Origin: Clitopilus passeckerianus
Lineage: Eukaryota; Basidiomycota; Agaricomycetes; Agaricales; Entolomataceae
Assembly (NCBI GenBank): GCA_944990035.1
Contig: CALYLX010000016.1
Span: forward strand, 62,001-126,000
Reading direction: 5' to 3'
Length of the DNA: 64,000 bases
Both the position numbers and the translations under genes were made by a program. How positions within the stretch are numbered: the first letter of the stretch is position 1; each line of letters starts with the position of its first letter. This document shows positions 37,200 to 48,487 of this stretch, piece after piece. The notes below the pieces were generated by a model, which saw nothing but the letters and a program-made list of their open reading frames with translations, was not told the DNA's origin and searched no databases.

Positions 37200-38620
37200 A
37201 TCAGTACAACGTCAAAATAACACACATACAAACGGCGAACCTTGAAGCCAGGATTCCAAAGAGTAATTACATTCAAGCTTAAACTGACCCTAGCAGCAGG
37301 GCTCCTTTTGACCGTCATGGTTTGACACAATGATAGCGTATTGAGGGACGTAGGTCTACGGAACCTAGTCAGCTCTATGAAAGGTGCTAAAAGCAAGGGA
37401 CCAACCTTGTTCATTTGACGCGTCGAGGCCTTGGCCACAGTAGTCACATCTGGTGTTCCTTCTTGAAATGGCCGTTGCTGAGATGACCGTAGTTAGAATG
37501 GGTAGGTCTATGGAGTCGAGGTCAGTAAGGACAAGATGCCGACCCTAGAGGAGAAAGTAACGAACGGCCACAGCTTTCATCCCTCCTCGTACCTCGAGGG
37601 CATTGTCGGCGAGCCTGGGGAGCAGCAGGAGGGCAAAGCTCAAGAGCAGGGTCGGCGCTAGGACGAGTTTGAGAGCGTTCCTATCTGAAGAACGGAGAGA
37701 TGGTAAGCATCATCATCAACGATTAGAAAACATAACCCTGTACCTTAGCTATTACGGCTTCAAGTCTTAAAGTGCCTTTCGGGGAGCTAGAGTAGAGACA
37801 CAAGTGACAAGAGCCCCCTTGACACGTTTCGGGGAACAGAATCGTGGGTCGTGACGAGCGAGAAACTAAAACTTGCTCTGGGCCATACGGTCGATACCGA
37901 TACCAACTTGAGGGTTTCCGAGCATTCCTGGAGCTGTTTGAGGTCGAGAACGTAGAGAAAGCTGCCGGATTTCCCATTTTCTGGCCAGTCTTTGACGAGA
38001 TTCGGAACCTGGATCCGCAAACTTTGTCAACCATTGCAAGTCAAGCAGTAAGAGGAGCTGCAAGCCTCGTACCTCAGCATTTCCCAGAGATCCTCGGACA
38101 GCTTTTTCATGAACCATTCCTGTCGGCCTCTGACCCCTTTCAAGAGCCGTTTCCAACGCCCTAAACTCGCGGTATTTGAGCACCTGCTCCAAGCTCATGT
38201 CAAGATCATTACTGACGACAAAGCCAAGTTGTGTAACATACCGGCTCCAGATACCGTTTCCTCCGTCCCAAATCCTCTTCATAACGTATCTCCACCCTCC
38301 GAGGTTCAAGTGATAACCGTCGTTTTTGAGGATGCTAGACTCTTGCTGCACGAATCATCCATCATCAAGCTACGACCCAGAACGTACGACATACATACCA
38401 TTATCCACAGATACACAATATCAGCCTCTCGTTCTTCAAGCACTGACGACGGTAGGTTGCAGACGCCATCGGCTAGGTGTTTGAACGAAACGGATAGTGG
38501 CCATGGCCAAGAACAAGTTGCTTTTCCGAACTCCGACGTATCCTTCCGTGGTGAAGATTCAGAGGCACCGACGATTCGAAAAGGTCAAACTCATGTTTCC
38601 AAGTAGGTTTTCCACAAAAC
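37200..38620. repeat. Degenerate repeat family, copy 6 (longest)
   Basis: Shares with 44.4-46.2 kb, in the same order: the TAGGTCTACGGAACCTAGTC / TAGGTCTGTGGAACCTCGTG block (37350, 44469), the AGAATGGGTAGGTCTATGGA block (37496), a plus-frame stretch KLAVFEHLL...DKAKLCNIPAPD (38162-38256; the other copy reads KLVIFEYLA...NVPAP) and block B at 38527 (TTCCGAACTCCGACGTATCC). The conserved amino-acid pattern in the plus frame suggests an ancestral gene. Confidence 0.5.
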
Positions 38621-39015
38621 ACACCTTGAATTTTAACTATGTCCGTATCTACTACTACGCCCCATACCTAGCTATTGCCAACCTCGATCCAAGCAACCTA
38701 ACCCCATCCTGATCCCAATCAAAGAGCCATCGCCAAAACCAAGCTAAAGACAATCTACTGCCGACTTGAATTTTGTGCGACAACTGGTCGGATACCGGTT
38801 GGATCTGGAGTGATGTGGTCAACGGAGCTTCTCTACTTTGTTACGATACAACCCATACAGTCCCACTATTCCTACCTCCGTACAACCCGAGAACCTTGTC
38901 GGTATAGACTAAGGCTTGATCTCCAAATGCATATTTCACTACCTGACTACAATCGTTCCAACGCTTGTTATGTCATCCCCGATATACCGATAGTTCAATA
39001 CGTCTGGCTATCCTG

Positions 39016-42000
39016 CTACGTTCGTCCGCTGGACTCTACTTCAAGTCTAGACAGGATATCGACGACGTCGGTCTGCCCTTGCTCGGTTGCCATTTTGAGC
39101 ACAGTTTGCCAATTGTAGTCTATGTGGCCAATGTGAGCACATTGAGAGAACAGGTATGCATCCGACTTACCTCTGGCATGCGGATCTGCGCCAAGCTCAA
39201 TCAGGAGTTTGACGACCTCCCAATGACCTTGTTTAGCCGCATAGTGAATCGGAGTCTGCCAATGGTAACCTAAATTGATGATGTGAATAGAACGAGAGAA
39301 AGATAGCGTGATTGGCCTACCTTTTGCGTTCACATTTGCTTTGAGCTCAGCGAGGAGTTTGACGACCTGCATGTGCCCATTTTTGGCCGCAAAGTGAAGT
39401 ACAGTCCCACCAGCGGCATCTAATTGACGATGTAAATATAGCGAGGGAACGACAACGCGATTGGCCTGCCTTTTGTTTCTGCGTTCACATCTAATTTGAG
39501 ATCAGCGAGGAGTTGGACGACGTCCGAGTGCCCATTTTTGGCTGCATAGTGAAGTGCAGTATAATCGAATAAAGCTGTATTGAGGATGTCAACATAATAA
39601 AATATAGATAATAGGAATGGCCCACATTTTGCGTTCACATCTGCTTTGAGCTCAGCCAGGAGTCTGATGACTTCCATATGCCCGTTTTCGGCCGCAAGGT
39701 GAAGCGCAGTATGACCATCGCGACCTAAGTTACGATGTAAATATAGCAAGAGAAATATAACGCAATGAGCCTACCTCTTTCGTTCACATTTGCTTTGAGA
39801 TCAACCAGAAGTTTGACGACATCTGAATGCCCATGTTCAGCCGCATAGTGAATTCCGGTCCGACCCTGAGTTTCGAAATAACTGCTATCTGGATCGACGA
39901 TGTGAATAGAGCAAGAGAAAGATAACCTAATTGGCGTACCTTTTGCGTGCACATTTGCTTTGAGCTCAACCAGAAGTTTGACGACCTCCGAATGCCCATT
40001 TTCGGCGGCATAATGAAGCGCAGTCTGATGGAATTTACCTAAAGCAACAATGTGAATATAAAAAAAGAAAGATAATGTGATTAGCCTACCTCTTGATTTC
40101 GCGTTCACATCTACTTTGAGCTTGGCAAGGAGTTTGACAACCTCCAAATGCCCTGTTCTGGCGGCATAATGAAGCGCAGTCTGACAATGTTTAGCTAGAT
40201 TGACAATGTTAATATAACCCGAGAATGATAACACAAATGTCCCACCGCCTGTATTTATATCTGCCCCGAGCTCAGCCAGTAGTTTGACGACCTGAAAATG
40301 CCCACTTTCCGCCGCATAGTGAACTGCAGTCTGGTCATCTTTATCTAAATTAACAATGTGAATATGCCAAAGGAAACATAAGTAGTGCGATTAGCGTGCC
40401 TCTTGCATTTACAGCTGCATTGAGCTCAAACACGAGTTTGACGACCTCTGAATGTCCATTTCCGGCCGCACAATGAAGCGCAGTCCGGAGAGAGTGATCT
40501 ACATTAGGGATGTGAACTCTAGCGAAAGGAAAGTATTGACATTTGCCCACCTGTCGCGTTCACATCTGCTTTGAGCTCAGCCAGAAGCTGGACAACCTCC
40601 GAATGCCCATTTTCGGCTGCATAGTGAAGCGCAGTCCACCCATTTTTACCTAAATTGAAGACATAAATACAGCGAAAGGAAGATAATGTGATTGCCTTGC
40701 CTCTTGCGTTTACATCTGCGTTGAGCTCATAAAGGAGTTTGACGGCCTCCGAATGCCCATTTTCGGCCGCATCGTGAAGCGGAGTCTTATAATCTTTACC
40801 TATATTGGCAATGTGAATATAGCGAAAGAAAGATAACGTGATTTGCCTACCTGTTATGTTCACATAGGCTTTTAGCTCAGCCAGGAGTTTGATGACCTCC
40901 GAACGCCCATATCTGGCTGCACAGTGAAGCGCAGTCTGACCATTGTCACCTAGATCCAAGTTGATGTTGTCAATATAGCGAGACAAAGATACTGCATCCA
41001 GCCTACTTGGTACGTTCATATCTGCGTGAAACTCAGCCAGGATTTTTATGACCCCTGAATGCCCACCCTCAGCCGCATAGTGAAGCGCAGTCCGACCAGA
41101 TTCGCCTAGGTTGATGATGTGAGTATAGCGAAAGAGAGATTACGCGATTCGCCTACATTTCACATTCACTTCCACCCCAATTTCAATCAGGAGTCTGACG
41201 ACCTCCGAATGCCCATTTTCGGCTGCGTAGTGAAGCGCAGCCCGACGAGATTCACCTAAAATGACAACGTGAATATAACAAAAGAGGATCATGCGAGTGG
41301 CATACCTCCTGCGTTCACGTCTGCTTTGAGATCAGCCAGGAGTCTGACAATCTCCGAGTGCCCGTGGCTTGACGCGTAGTGAAGGGCAACCTGACCATCG
41401 TCCCCTGAATTGAAGCCTGAGTGTTGTGACAAAAGGACAGCGCATCTCGCCTACCCTTTGCATTCAAATCTGCCCCAAGCTCAACCAGGAGCTTGATACC
41501 CTCGATGTGCCTGTCTTCTGCTGCACAACGAATAGAGGTCCAACCGGACTTTGCTATATGATGCTGTCAGGGTTGTCGATAACATACAACATATCTAACT
41601 TGCCTCTCGTCTTCATAACTAGTGGAAGATCGATCAAGAAGTTAGAAATCGTGGTATTTCCGGACGCCGCTGCATATCGAAGTGCAGTCCAGATATACCA
41701 GTCTACATTGGCGTTGTCAATTATATGAGAATCGGGGGGGACCTGATACTAACCCCTGCCGTTTACGTCTACGCCGGGCTCAGCCAGGAACCTGACGACC
41801 TCAGTCCTCGTTTCTCTCGCCGCAAGTTCCAAGGCAGTCTGACCATCTTTATCTAATTTGACCATATGAGCATTGTAACAGAACCGGGAAGCTTCCGACT
41901 GGCCTTTTGCTTTCATGTCTGCTTTGAGCTTGACGAGAAGTTTGACGGCCTCAAGATCCCCGAGCTTTGCCGCAGAGTGAAGCGCAGTCCGACCGTCCTC

Positions 42001-43394
42001 ATCTAAATTGATGATGTCAATGCTGTGACGGATCCTTAACGTATCTGACCTACTCGTTGCGTTTATGCTACCCAAAAGCTGAGCCAGGAGTCTGGCCGTT
42101 TGGACCTGCTGCTTGCTCGCTGCTGAGCAAAGTGCATTAGGAGAGAGCCTCAGTTGGCCGCATGCCAGGGCAACCTCCAGCGATATGTCTGAATTGAAAA
42201 GATCAGTCCGCCTCAGATCCGGTGAATACTTTAACGCACATGTAGCATTCAGACTGGCGGTATTCTCAATCAGGATTTCAACAATCTCCCAGTGGCAGCG
42301 ATTTATTGCCGTTATAATCGCGGGATCTAAATTGAGTCCCTCAGTATTCTCCACGTTTACCATGAGTATACTGCGTGCTTACCTATTGCGGTTTTAAGTG
42401 CTCCAGATCTAATCGCATCTTGAACACTATGCAGCTCTCCCTTCTCCGCCGCCGCCAAGAGTTTTCCCCCAAGCTTCTTCGCCCGTCGTTCCAGAAGCGC
42501 CTCGCCAATATCGCGCAAAGGAATCAAAAGAAGTAGCAGGGCTAGTGTCTGACCGAATGTCCACTCCGTATCGCCATCCTCCGTGAGAGCTCTATTCTTA
42601 CTAATGGCAACCTCGGTGTCAGCAAGAAGGAGGATGTTGATGACGGCCAACAGGGCCAATCCAACCCTCGTAAGCTTGATTCCAGCCTGGTGGTTGAGCG
42701 AGAAAGGTGCAAAACGGCTATACATCCAAATAGGCGCCGCGAAGAAACCAACTGGTACGACGAGGTTCAAAACGGGTGTAAGTAGGAGGCTATAGATCAG
42801 GAGTGACCACTCCCGTAGTGCCTCAGAGCCGATCAGAACAGTTTGGCCTACAACCACCAAAGACGCAGATAGGGAGCAGGGGTCGGACTCGCCAAAGGCA
42901 ACTGGTTGCTTCCAAAGCCATATCCCCACTGCAGACATGATGGACAAGTGGGCCGAGCCTATAATGAACACGGGGTTCTTCCATGCCTTCGTTTGACCTG
43001 ACCCAGTCCAGAAGGATCGTATGCGGCGTGGCTTCCCATCTAGCTTTGTCTCCTCATCTCGAAGCCCGATTATATGATAGGCATATAGGAGGAAGTAGAT
43101 GAAGAGATTCGTGTTGTTCATCCAGCTAAGGTTGAGGATAATAGCAGCATGGTAGTTCGTCATTCCACCTTTGAGAGCTTGCACTATGACTGATAGTAGA
43201 ATAGCGAATGCCGTAATAAGGATGGTTGTTGATTGGGTTTCCAACGAATCTAGTTCTAGCGGTGTGACCTTCTTATCCTGGAGAGCGAAGAGCGCTGGTA
43301 CAAAGCTGAGTAGATTTTGAGCATAGACAGCTGTTCGTACACCAATCCCTGAGATGTCTGGGTTGGAGGGAAGACATTGGGTTAAGTTCGACAT
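39016..43394 (-). CDS. Multi-pass membrane protein with about 21-23 ankyrin repeats, copy C
   Basis: Exon 1 (43394..42383, residues 1-337) encodes the membrane half: SNLTQCLPSNPDISGIGV, then hydrophobic segments including ILITAFAILLSVIVQAL, FIYFLLYAYHI, FIIGSAHLSIMSAVGIWLW, LLALLAVINILLLAD-type and FGQTLALLLLLIPLRDI. The rest is one ankyrin repeat per exon (typical unit QTALHYAAENGHSEVVKLL ... ELKADVNAKG), down to the terminal exon ending SRLEVESSGRT at 39016. Donors are mostly G|GTAGGC, phase 1; one donor at about 41597 is GC (GCAAGT). No stop or frameshift was found in the exons checked. By family knowledge, ankyrin arrays bind proteins and the N-terminal half should anchor them in a membrane; ligand, localisation and function are unknown. 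Confidence 0.7.
39090..42010 (-). repeat. Tandem array of ankyrin exon-plus-intron units, about 150-155 bp period
   Basis: About 20 units. Each has an exon of about 99 nt and an intron of about 51-60 nt. The conserved exon mark TGAAGCGCAGTC (or close) recurs at roughly 41.99, 41.84, 41.69, 41.39, 41.24, 41.09, 40.93, 40.78, 40.63, 40.48, 40.33, 40.18, 40.02, 39.85, 39.71, 39.56, 39.40, 39.25 and 39.10 kb. Intron sequences are also similar between units, showing that whole exon-intron units were duplicated. Confidence 0.85.
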
Positions 43395-43508
43395 GATGAG
43401 GGGATGATGTGCAACAGGAAGCCGTTAAAACAGACAGCATGCTCGCCGCGTGTTTTGGCGCTAATTCATCTGTCACAAACCCAACGTCGACGGCGGGCCT
43501 TATTCGGA

Positions 43509-44142
43509 TACTCGTAGTAGTCAAAAGTGATGATAATTATGTAAGCAGCCTCTCGCGACAGGTCTGGCGCGTTGAAATAAATCCCTCCGTAAAATAGCCC
43601 ACACATATTTTGACAACTATTCCTGCTTCCAGTAGGTATATACATGCTGCTTGTGTATACAGACAGGAGCGCAAAGTATCTGAGTGAATGGTGGATGATA
43701 CAGGAGCATATTCATACGTTCTCAGACCAAGTTCAGGCCAATTGATGCCATAAAATCTTCTCATAATTCGAGGAGGAGGACTAGCCTTGAAAACACAATG
43801 AGATGTTGATTTTGACTAATTCTAGGATAAAATAAAAGATAGGCCTCTCAGAAATATAGGTGAGTCTGCTCAGTTTTGAGATATGCGCTAGATTGTTTCC
43901 AGCCTCCATTTGATGGCCGAACTGAATGGCCAGATCTCAGGTAAAACCGTTACCACAGCGTGTGTAACACGTTCAATCACCTTCATATGGTACAGTTGTA
44001 CGTTTATAGATTATATTTAGCTATCACCCAAAGGAATTAATATTCTGACGCATGTGTACTATTGTACGTAGGGATTTGTCTCGACCAGCTCGACGTGAGC
44101 CGCTGCTTACATAATTATCATCACTTTTGACAACTGCGAGTA
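43509..44142. mobile_element. MITE-like or foldback element
   Basis: 43509-43598 and 44060-44142 form an imperfect inverted repeat of about 85 bp with a perfect 30-bp core (43520-43549 versus 44102-44131, starting GTCAAAAGTGATGATAATTA). No ORF of note lies in the roughly 460 bp between. It lies just upstream of the ankyrin copy C start. Confidence 0.6.
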
Positions 44143-44459
44143 CCCAGTTCCACAGGTCAAGCACGGGCCGACAGGTTTTAGAATCTACAACCTCGTTGAA
44201 ATATCCATCATTCATTAATTTACTAACATACGTTACAAAATGGAAGAAATATTCCAGCTGATGAACCACCAATTCTCAGCTCTCTCACCGAGTTCACCGC
44301 AACGATCCCACACCAGCCTTTACCTCGAATCAACCTCGTGCAAGGCCATCCCAAGTTTCTAAACATTCTTCTGTTCCACCATCCTATGTTTACTCGCAGG
44401 CTAGCTAAAAGTCGCACAAAAATAGCATCAGCACCGCAAAGAAACCGGTTTGAGCATGT

Positions 44460-46200
44460 ATGGCGGCTTAGGTCTGTGGAACCTCGTGAGTTCTAAGAAA
44501 GGTGTCCAAAAAGCGATTGATTGACCTCGTTATTCTGACCGGGAAGCCCACTAGTGACAGTTGTCTCCAATTACGAGTAAGGAGGATCTTGAACATTCTG
44601 GTAAAATGAGCCTTCCAGTCAGAATGTGTAGGTCTATGGGATGCTAAAGTCAGTAAGCCAAACATGACGGATGTAAACAGAAAGAACGAACCTTGTCTAT
44701 ATTCGTCCTTCCTCATCCCTTCGTCTGTGGTGATAGTAGGATGAGGAGCAGGCAGCTCAGGGAGACGACCGAAAGAGCATTGGTGCGGGCAGAAGTTTGA
44801 GCAGTAGCGCTGTTGACAAGGTAGGCTGGAGTGAAAGAAGAAGTACGAGAGGGCTAGTATTTTAGCCGATAGAAGAAAGCTGGCCTTGTACCTTGCCACG
44901 AGATCATACGCCTATCATGCAACCGGGGTAGGGGCGAGGATGTCAGGAGCCGCGGGTCATACTTGGGCTAAGGAAGCGCGTTCTGGCACGTTCGTTGCTG
45001 GCATCATCGGTCATGTCGTCTACACTAGATTGGAGGTAAGGTCAGCAACAGAACAAGTGATGACGAAATAACAGGCGAATACACACATTGATTTGCCAGC
45101 TTCTTGGCCGTGTTACGAGGTGTTGAGTTGATGTTTGATAGCCCCCATCGGGTAGAGGCTGCCATAAACTCGAAGTTTCCGGGTTTCAAATGGGGTACTT
45201 GGAGGAAGAAAAGTCGGGAGAGGTGCTAGAGTCAGGATATCCCCTGTACTTGACGAGATCTAAAGGCGTAAACTTCGTCCGCCCTTGACCCGTTGCACGA
45301 CCGGCTGGGAGCTCATGAAGGACGTCAAAGCCCGGATCCTTGTTGGTTGGCTTCCCGCCGAGACCGCCTTGAATTCCGGACTTTCTGAACTTGCGCGAGG
45401 TGCTTGGGAGCAGTGAAGTCGAGAGGGTGCCAGAGTCCGAATGAAATCCTGTGCTTTACGAGTTTCGCGATCTGGAGGGAACGAAATTCGTTAACTTGGC
45501 AGTTCAAGCAGTACACGGCCAAGCAAGGCTCGCACTTGAACAATTTTTCTGCAAAGGACCCTTGGGCGGCCGTTCAAGAGGCATGTCTGTACTCCTCTAA
45601 CTTCCTCGTCTCCTTCCCGCAGTCGTAGCTAATAACAAGCTCGTGATATTTGAATATCTGGCCCCAAGTCCGCATAGTACCGCCGACCTCGACAAACTCA
45701 CGGCGTTCAACGTACCGGCCCCAAGCATCAGCATCCTAGAATCATCCTAGCCTTTTAGATATCATATTTGCATCCTGTGAGGTTTCCGGAGCACCGTTCT
45801 TGAGGAAGCTGCATTGTCCCTGCACAAGCCTTGGTCAACAAACATCTACTTCGAACATTCAATACACATACCTTCCCTAGCATGTTCCTAGTCCCTGAGG
45901 GATCCAATTAGCGTCAAAACCTCCAAGCTCTGTGTGCAGTATGTCCTAGTCGCAGTTTGCAAGATCTTCGTTGAAAACGGACAGTCAACAACGATGGAGG
46001 GCTGGAGCAAGCCACAACTCCGAACTCCGACGTACACATCCGTGGCACAGATCCCGAGGCGTTCAAGTTGCAAGCCGATCCTAAAGGTTCAAACTCTCGC
46101 TTTCTGAATGGGTACTCTACAAGCGATGCATTGAGCCTCGCAGCCATTGTACTTTATGTACCACAACATGCTACGTTCATCAACAGTCAACTGTGCACCA
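44460..46200. repeat. Degenerate repeat family, copy 7
   Basis: Matches copy 6 block by block (see there). It ends with block B at 46012 (CACAACTCCGAACTCCGACG) followed by a plus-frame stretch, TPNSDVHIRGTDPEAFKLQA. It is located upstream of ankyrin copy C, as copy 6 is upstream of copy B, so the family and the ankyrin gene probably duplicated together. Confidence 0.5.
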
Positions 46201-46580
46201 AGTAGCATCGCCAAACCTCCATCTCGCAGCCTCTCGTACACTCTGAGGGTTCTTCAACTTCACGGTAACATCTTCAAGGTAATCAACGATACCACTCCAA
46301 TGTAGAACCTATTCTATGGCCGCACGAGGCGGCACAGACTGGCGCGGTGGTCCAGACGAATTCTAAATTCAAATACATTAAATCAGTCGCGAATGGCAAG
46401 GTAGAACGAGACGACAAACCTTCTTGCCCGTCCTTCGTTCTTGGCTTCAATTTCAACGACACCTGGATAGCCTGAAGAAGTCGGCAAACCAGGAAAATGC
46501 CGAACGTCCCTGATCTGGTGATAGGTGATGGCCGCTCTGTGGCTGTGAGGTTGGTTTTCAACCGAATGACGACAAATTTA

Positions 46581-47501
46581 CAGTGTTGTTCCAGACGTTG
46601 ACTATACGAGCAACGACGGCCAAAGTCGGCTAAGCGTCGCTAAGCCGACTAAAGCCGGCTTTATTCGTCTATAGTCGACGACTGGTCTGGGCTTTTATCA
46701 CGTGTGTCGCTTTAGAGAGTAGTTAAGCTCGTTTAGATTGGATAAATTGTTGATAAGGAAAAATACAAAGTAATTATCAATTTGCGAGCACATTTTCAGT
46801 TGTGTCATCTAAATCTACATCTCAGTCAGGCTCGGCGCTACCAGGCATGGGTTGCAGAAACTCATAGAGTTCTAATTCAGCCTGCAGGCTCCCAATTGCA
46901 CTTCGATTCTGAATTTCCACCCAATGCGCGTTGTTAAAGTCAAAGAGATCAGCGATCTTAAATGAAAATGACGTAGGAAGAGGAATCACAGGCTCACGAC
47001 TGCGTTCCTGTTCCTCCTCCTCCTCCTCCTCTTCAACAGCGGCGTGGTCGATAGCTGAACGCGTCAGGGAGTCGGTAATATTCCGAAGTGATTGTGAGCT
47101 CGCGTTTTGCTGTGTTGGACTTGGTGTCGCCGGGGCAGCAGCAGGAGGCACACTGGCGGGTGTCGCTTGCGTTGATGATAGTGCAGGGTCGATGTTCATA
47201 GTGTATCCTCCTCCAGCTTCAAACAAACCGAAATTTTACATAGTATTACGGAGATCATACATTGAATTCTCCGATTTGTGTTTTCGGAATTATTCAGCAT
47301 TGTTCTAAGACTGAATCTACTTCACGGCACTCAAATCTTCGACGAGCAAGATTTTTGATCTATTATATTATGTCATGGACATATCTACGTACACGTGATT
47401 AAAGTCGCCAATAGTCGGCGACCGTCCATCAATGGTCGTCGAATGGCCGGCAAAGTCGTGCATCCGACTGTTGGCTCCAGCCGACGACTGGTACAACACT
47501 G
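46581..47501. mobile_element. hAT-like non-autonomous DNA element
   Basis: The left end is CAGTGTTGTTCCAGACGTTG and the right end inverse is CAGTGTTGTACCAGTCGTCG (17 of 20 identical). CAGTG-type termini are typical of hAT elements. Both flanks contain CGACAAA, but not at exactly the same distance from the ends, so an 8-bp target duplication is not certain. The interior has GC-rich palindromes near the left end (GTCGGCTAAGCGTCGCTAAG) and one short ORF. Confidence 0.5.
46822..47199 (-). CDS. Short acidic ORF inside the hAT-like element
   Basis: From ATG 47199 (MNIDPALSSTQATPASVPPA) to the stop at 46822, about 125 aa. It has an Ala/Pro/Ser/Thr-rich start, a run of glutamates encoded by a CTC/TTC microsatellite, and an end (WVEIQNRSAIGSLQAELELY) that may form a coiled coil. 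It has no transposase domain. It may be an element-encoded accessory protein or non-functional. Confidence 0.35.
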   Translation of the reverse strand: MNIDPALSSTQATPASVPPAAAPATPSPTQQNASSQSLRNITDSLTRSAIDHAAVEEEEEEEEQERSREPVIPLPTSFSFKIADLFDFNNAHWVEIQNRSAIGSLQAELELYEFLQPMPGSAEPD

Positions 47502-48487
47502 CGACAAAAACCCCTGGCATGCGCTGGCAAGCAGCACTTTCCAGAAGAACTTTGCGCGAAAATCCACAACCACCTGACGATCGAGCTCCATCAGAGATGC
47601 GCAAGCCACTCAGGCAGTGACACTGACAGCCGGTATATTGGGGTAAGGGGCGGCTGTCGTATGACCTCACGCGAAAATTGCTTCCGCGTCGATGCCTTCC
47701 ATATCTCGACAGCTTTCGGACTGGTGCGATGTCGAGGAAGGCAGGATCTTATCTCTTGGAGCCACATGACGCTAAGTTCCGAGCTTGCGGCTTTCTGGGT
47801 CTGTTTTGTTCGGGCGAGACTCGGGGATTGGACACTTAGGGGCTTCTAACATGGTTCCATCAGCAAACCGAGAACTGTTTGAAGAAGGGTTTTTAGGAAG
47901 GAAGCGAGTTGACACTGAATTTACCCTTGACTATGAATCATGCTAATGGCTACAACATTGTTTTCTTTCAAGTTAGAACACACAGCTAACGACCTGGTTG
48001 GGTTCGATGTCGGATATAGGCTGAAATCCCGTCAACTAGGAACAGCTGTGGTTCCTTGACCTCGATGTGACTTGCGATGCGGGCGTAAGCTTGATCACAG
48101 TACCCACTTTCTCATGCCTCTCTGAATATAACGTAACTAGCCGTACTTCTTTTGAGCTGTCAAGTCTTCACTGACGCCACCTTCTTGGTGCTGCATTCCA
48201 GGTGTCCAAACCCCATCTTTGTTGGAGTGGTCATACGCTCTTTCCACTGATACTAATGCGAGGAATAGATCCACCATAGTGATCACCAGAGGCCCGGTCC
48301 AGACAGACCAGAAACGGGCCATCCCCGACTTACTTCACATAAATACTGAACACCTCATCGTTCTGAATCTCAATCCCAACCCGCTCCAGCTTTCTATACG
48401 TCTTCTACAAACGATCAACACCTATTGTTCGTTTTATCTTCCACGCATTCGTTCCACACCTAATCTACCTCTCTCTCGCAGTGAACC
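47502..48487. other. Intergenic; promoter of the PSD-like gene
   Basis: No gene seen. A TATA-like ATAAATA at about 48339 and a pyrimidine-rich leader precede the ATG at 48488. Confidence 0.4.

Larger units (their letters stand above)
35503..39015. other. Duplicated, decayed upstream block of ankyrin copy B
   Basis: 35.5-36.1 kb matches 21.2-21.7 kb. A minus-strand frame near 36.15 kb (MREYLLKWSSKDALANAQ, then a possible intron and QETLMGQKEWLAITAEFLKA) resembles the same place in the copy A flank. Repeat-family copies 5 and 6 lie at 36.3-36.8 and 37.2-38.6 kb. No intact gene was found. Confidence 0.45.

Noticed and set aside
39016..42383. CRISPR-like array, because of regular period of about 150 bp
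   Set aside because: The repeating unit is a eukaryotic ankyrin exon plus intron with GT-AG borders.
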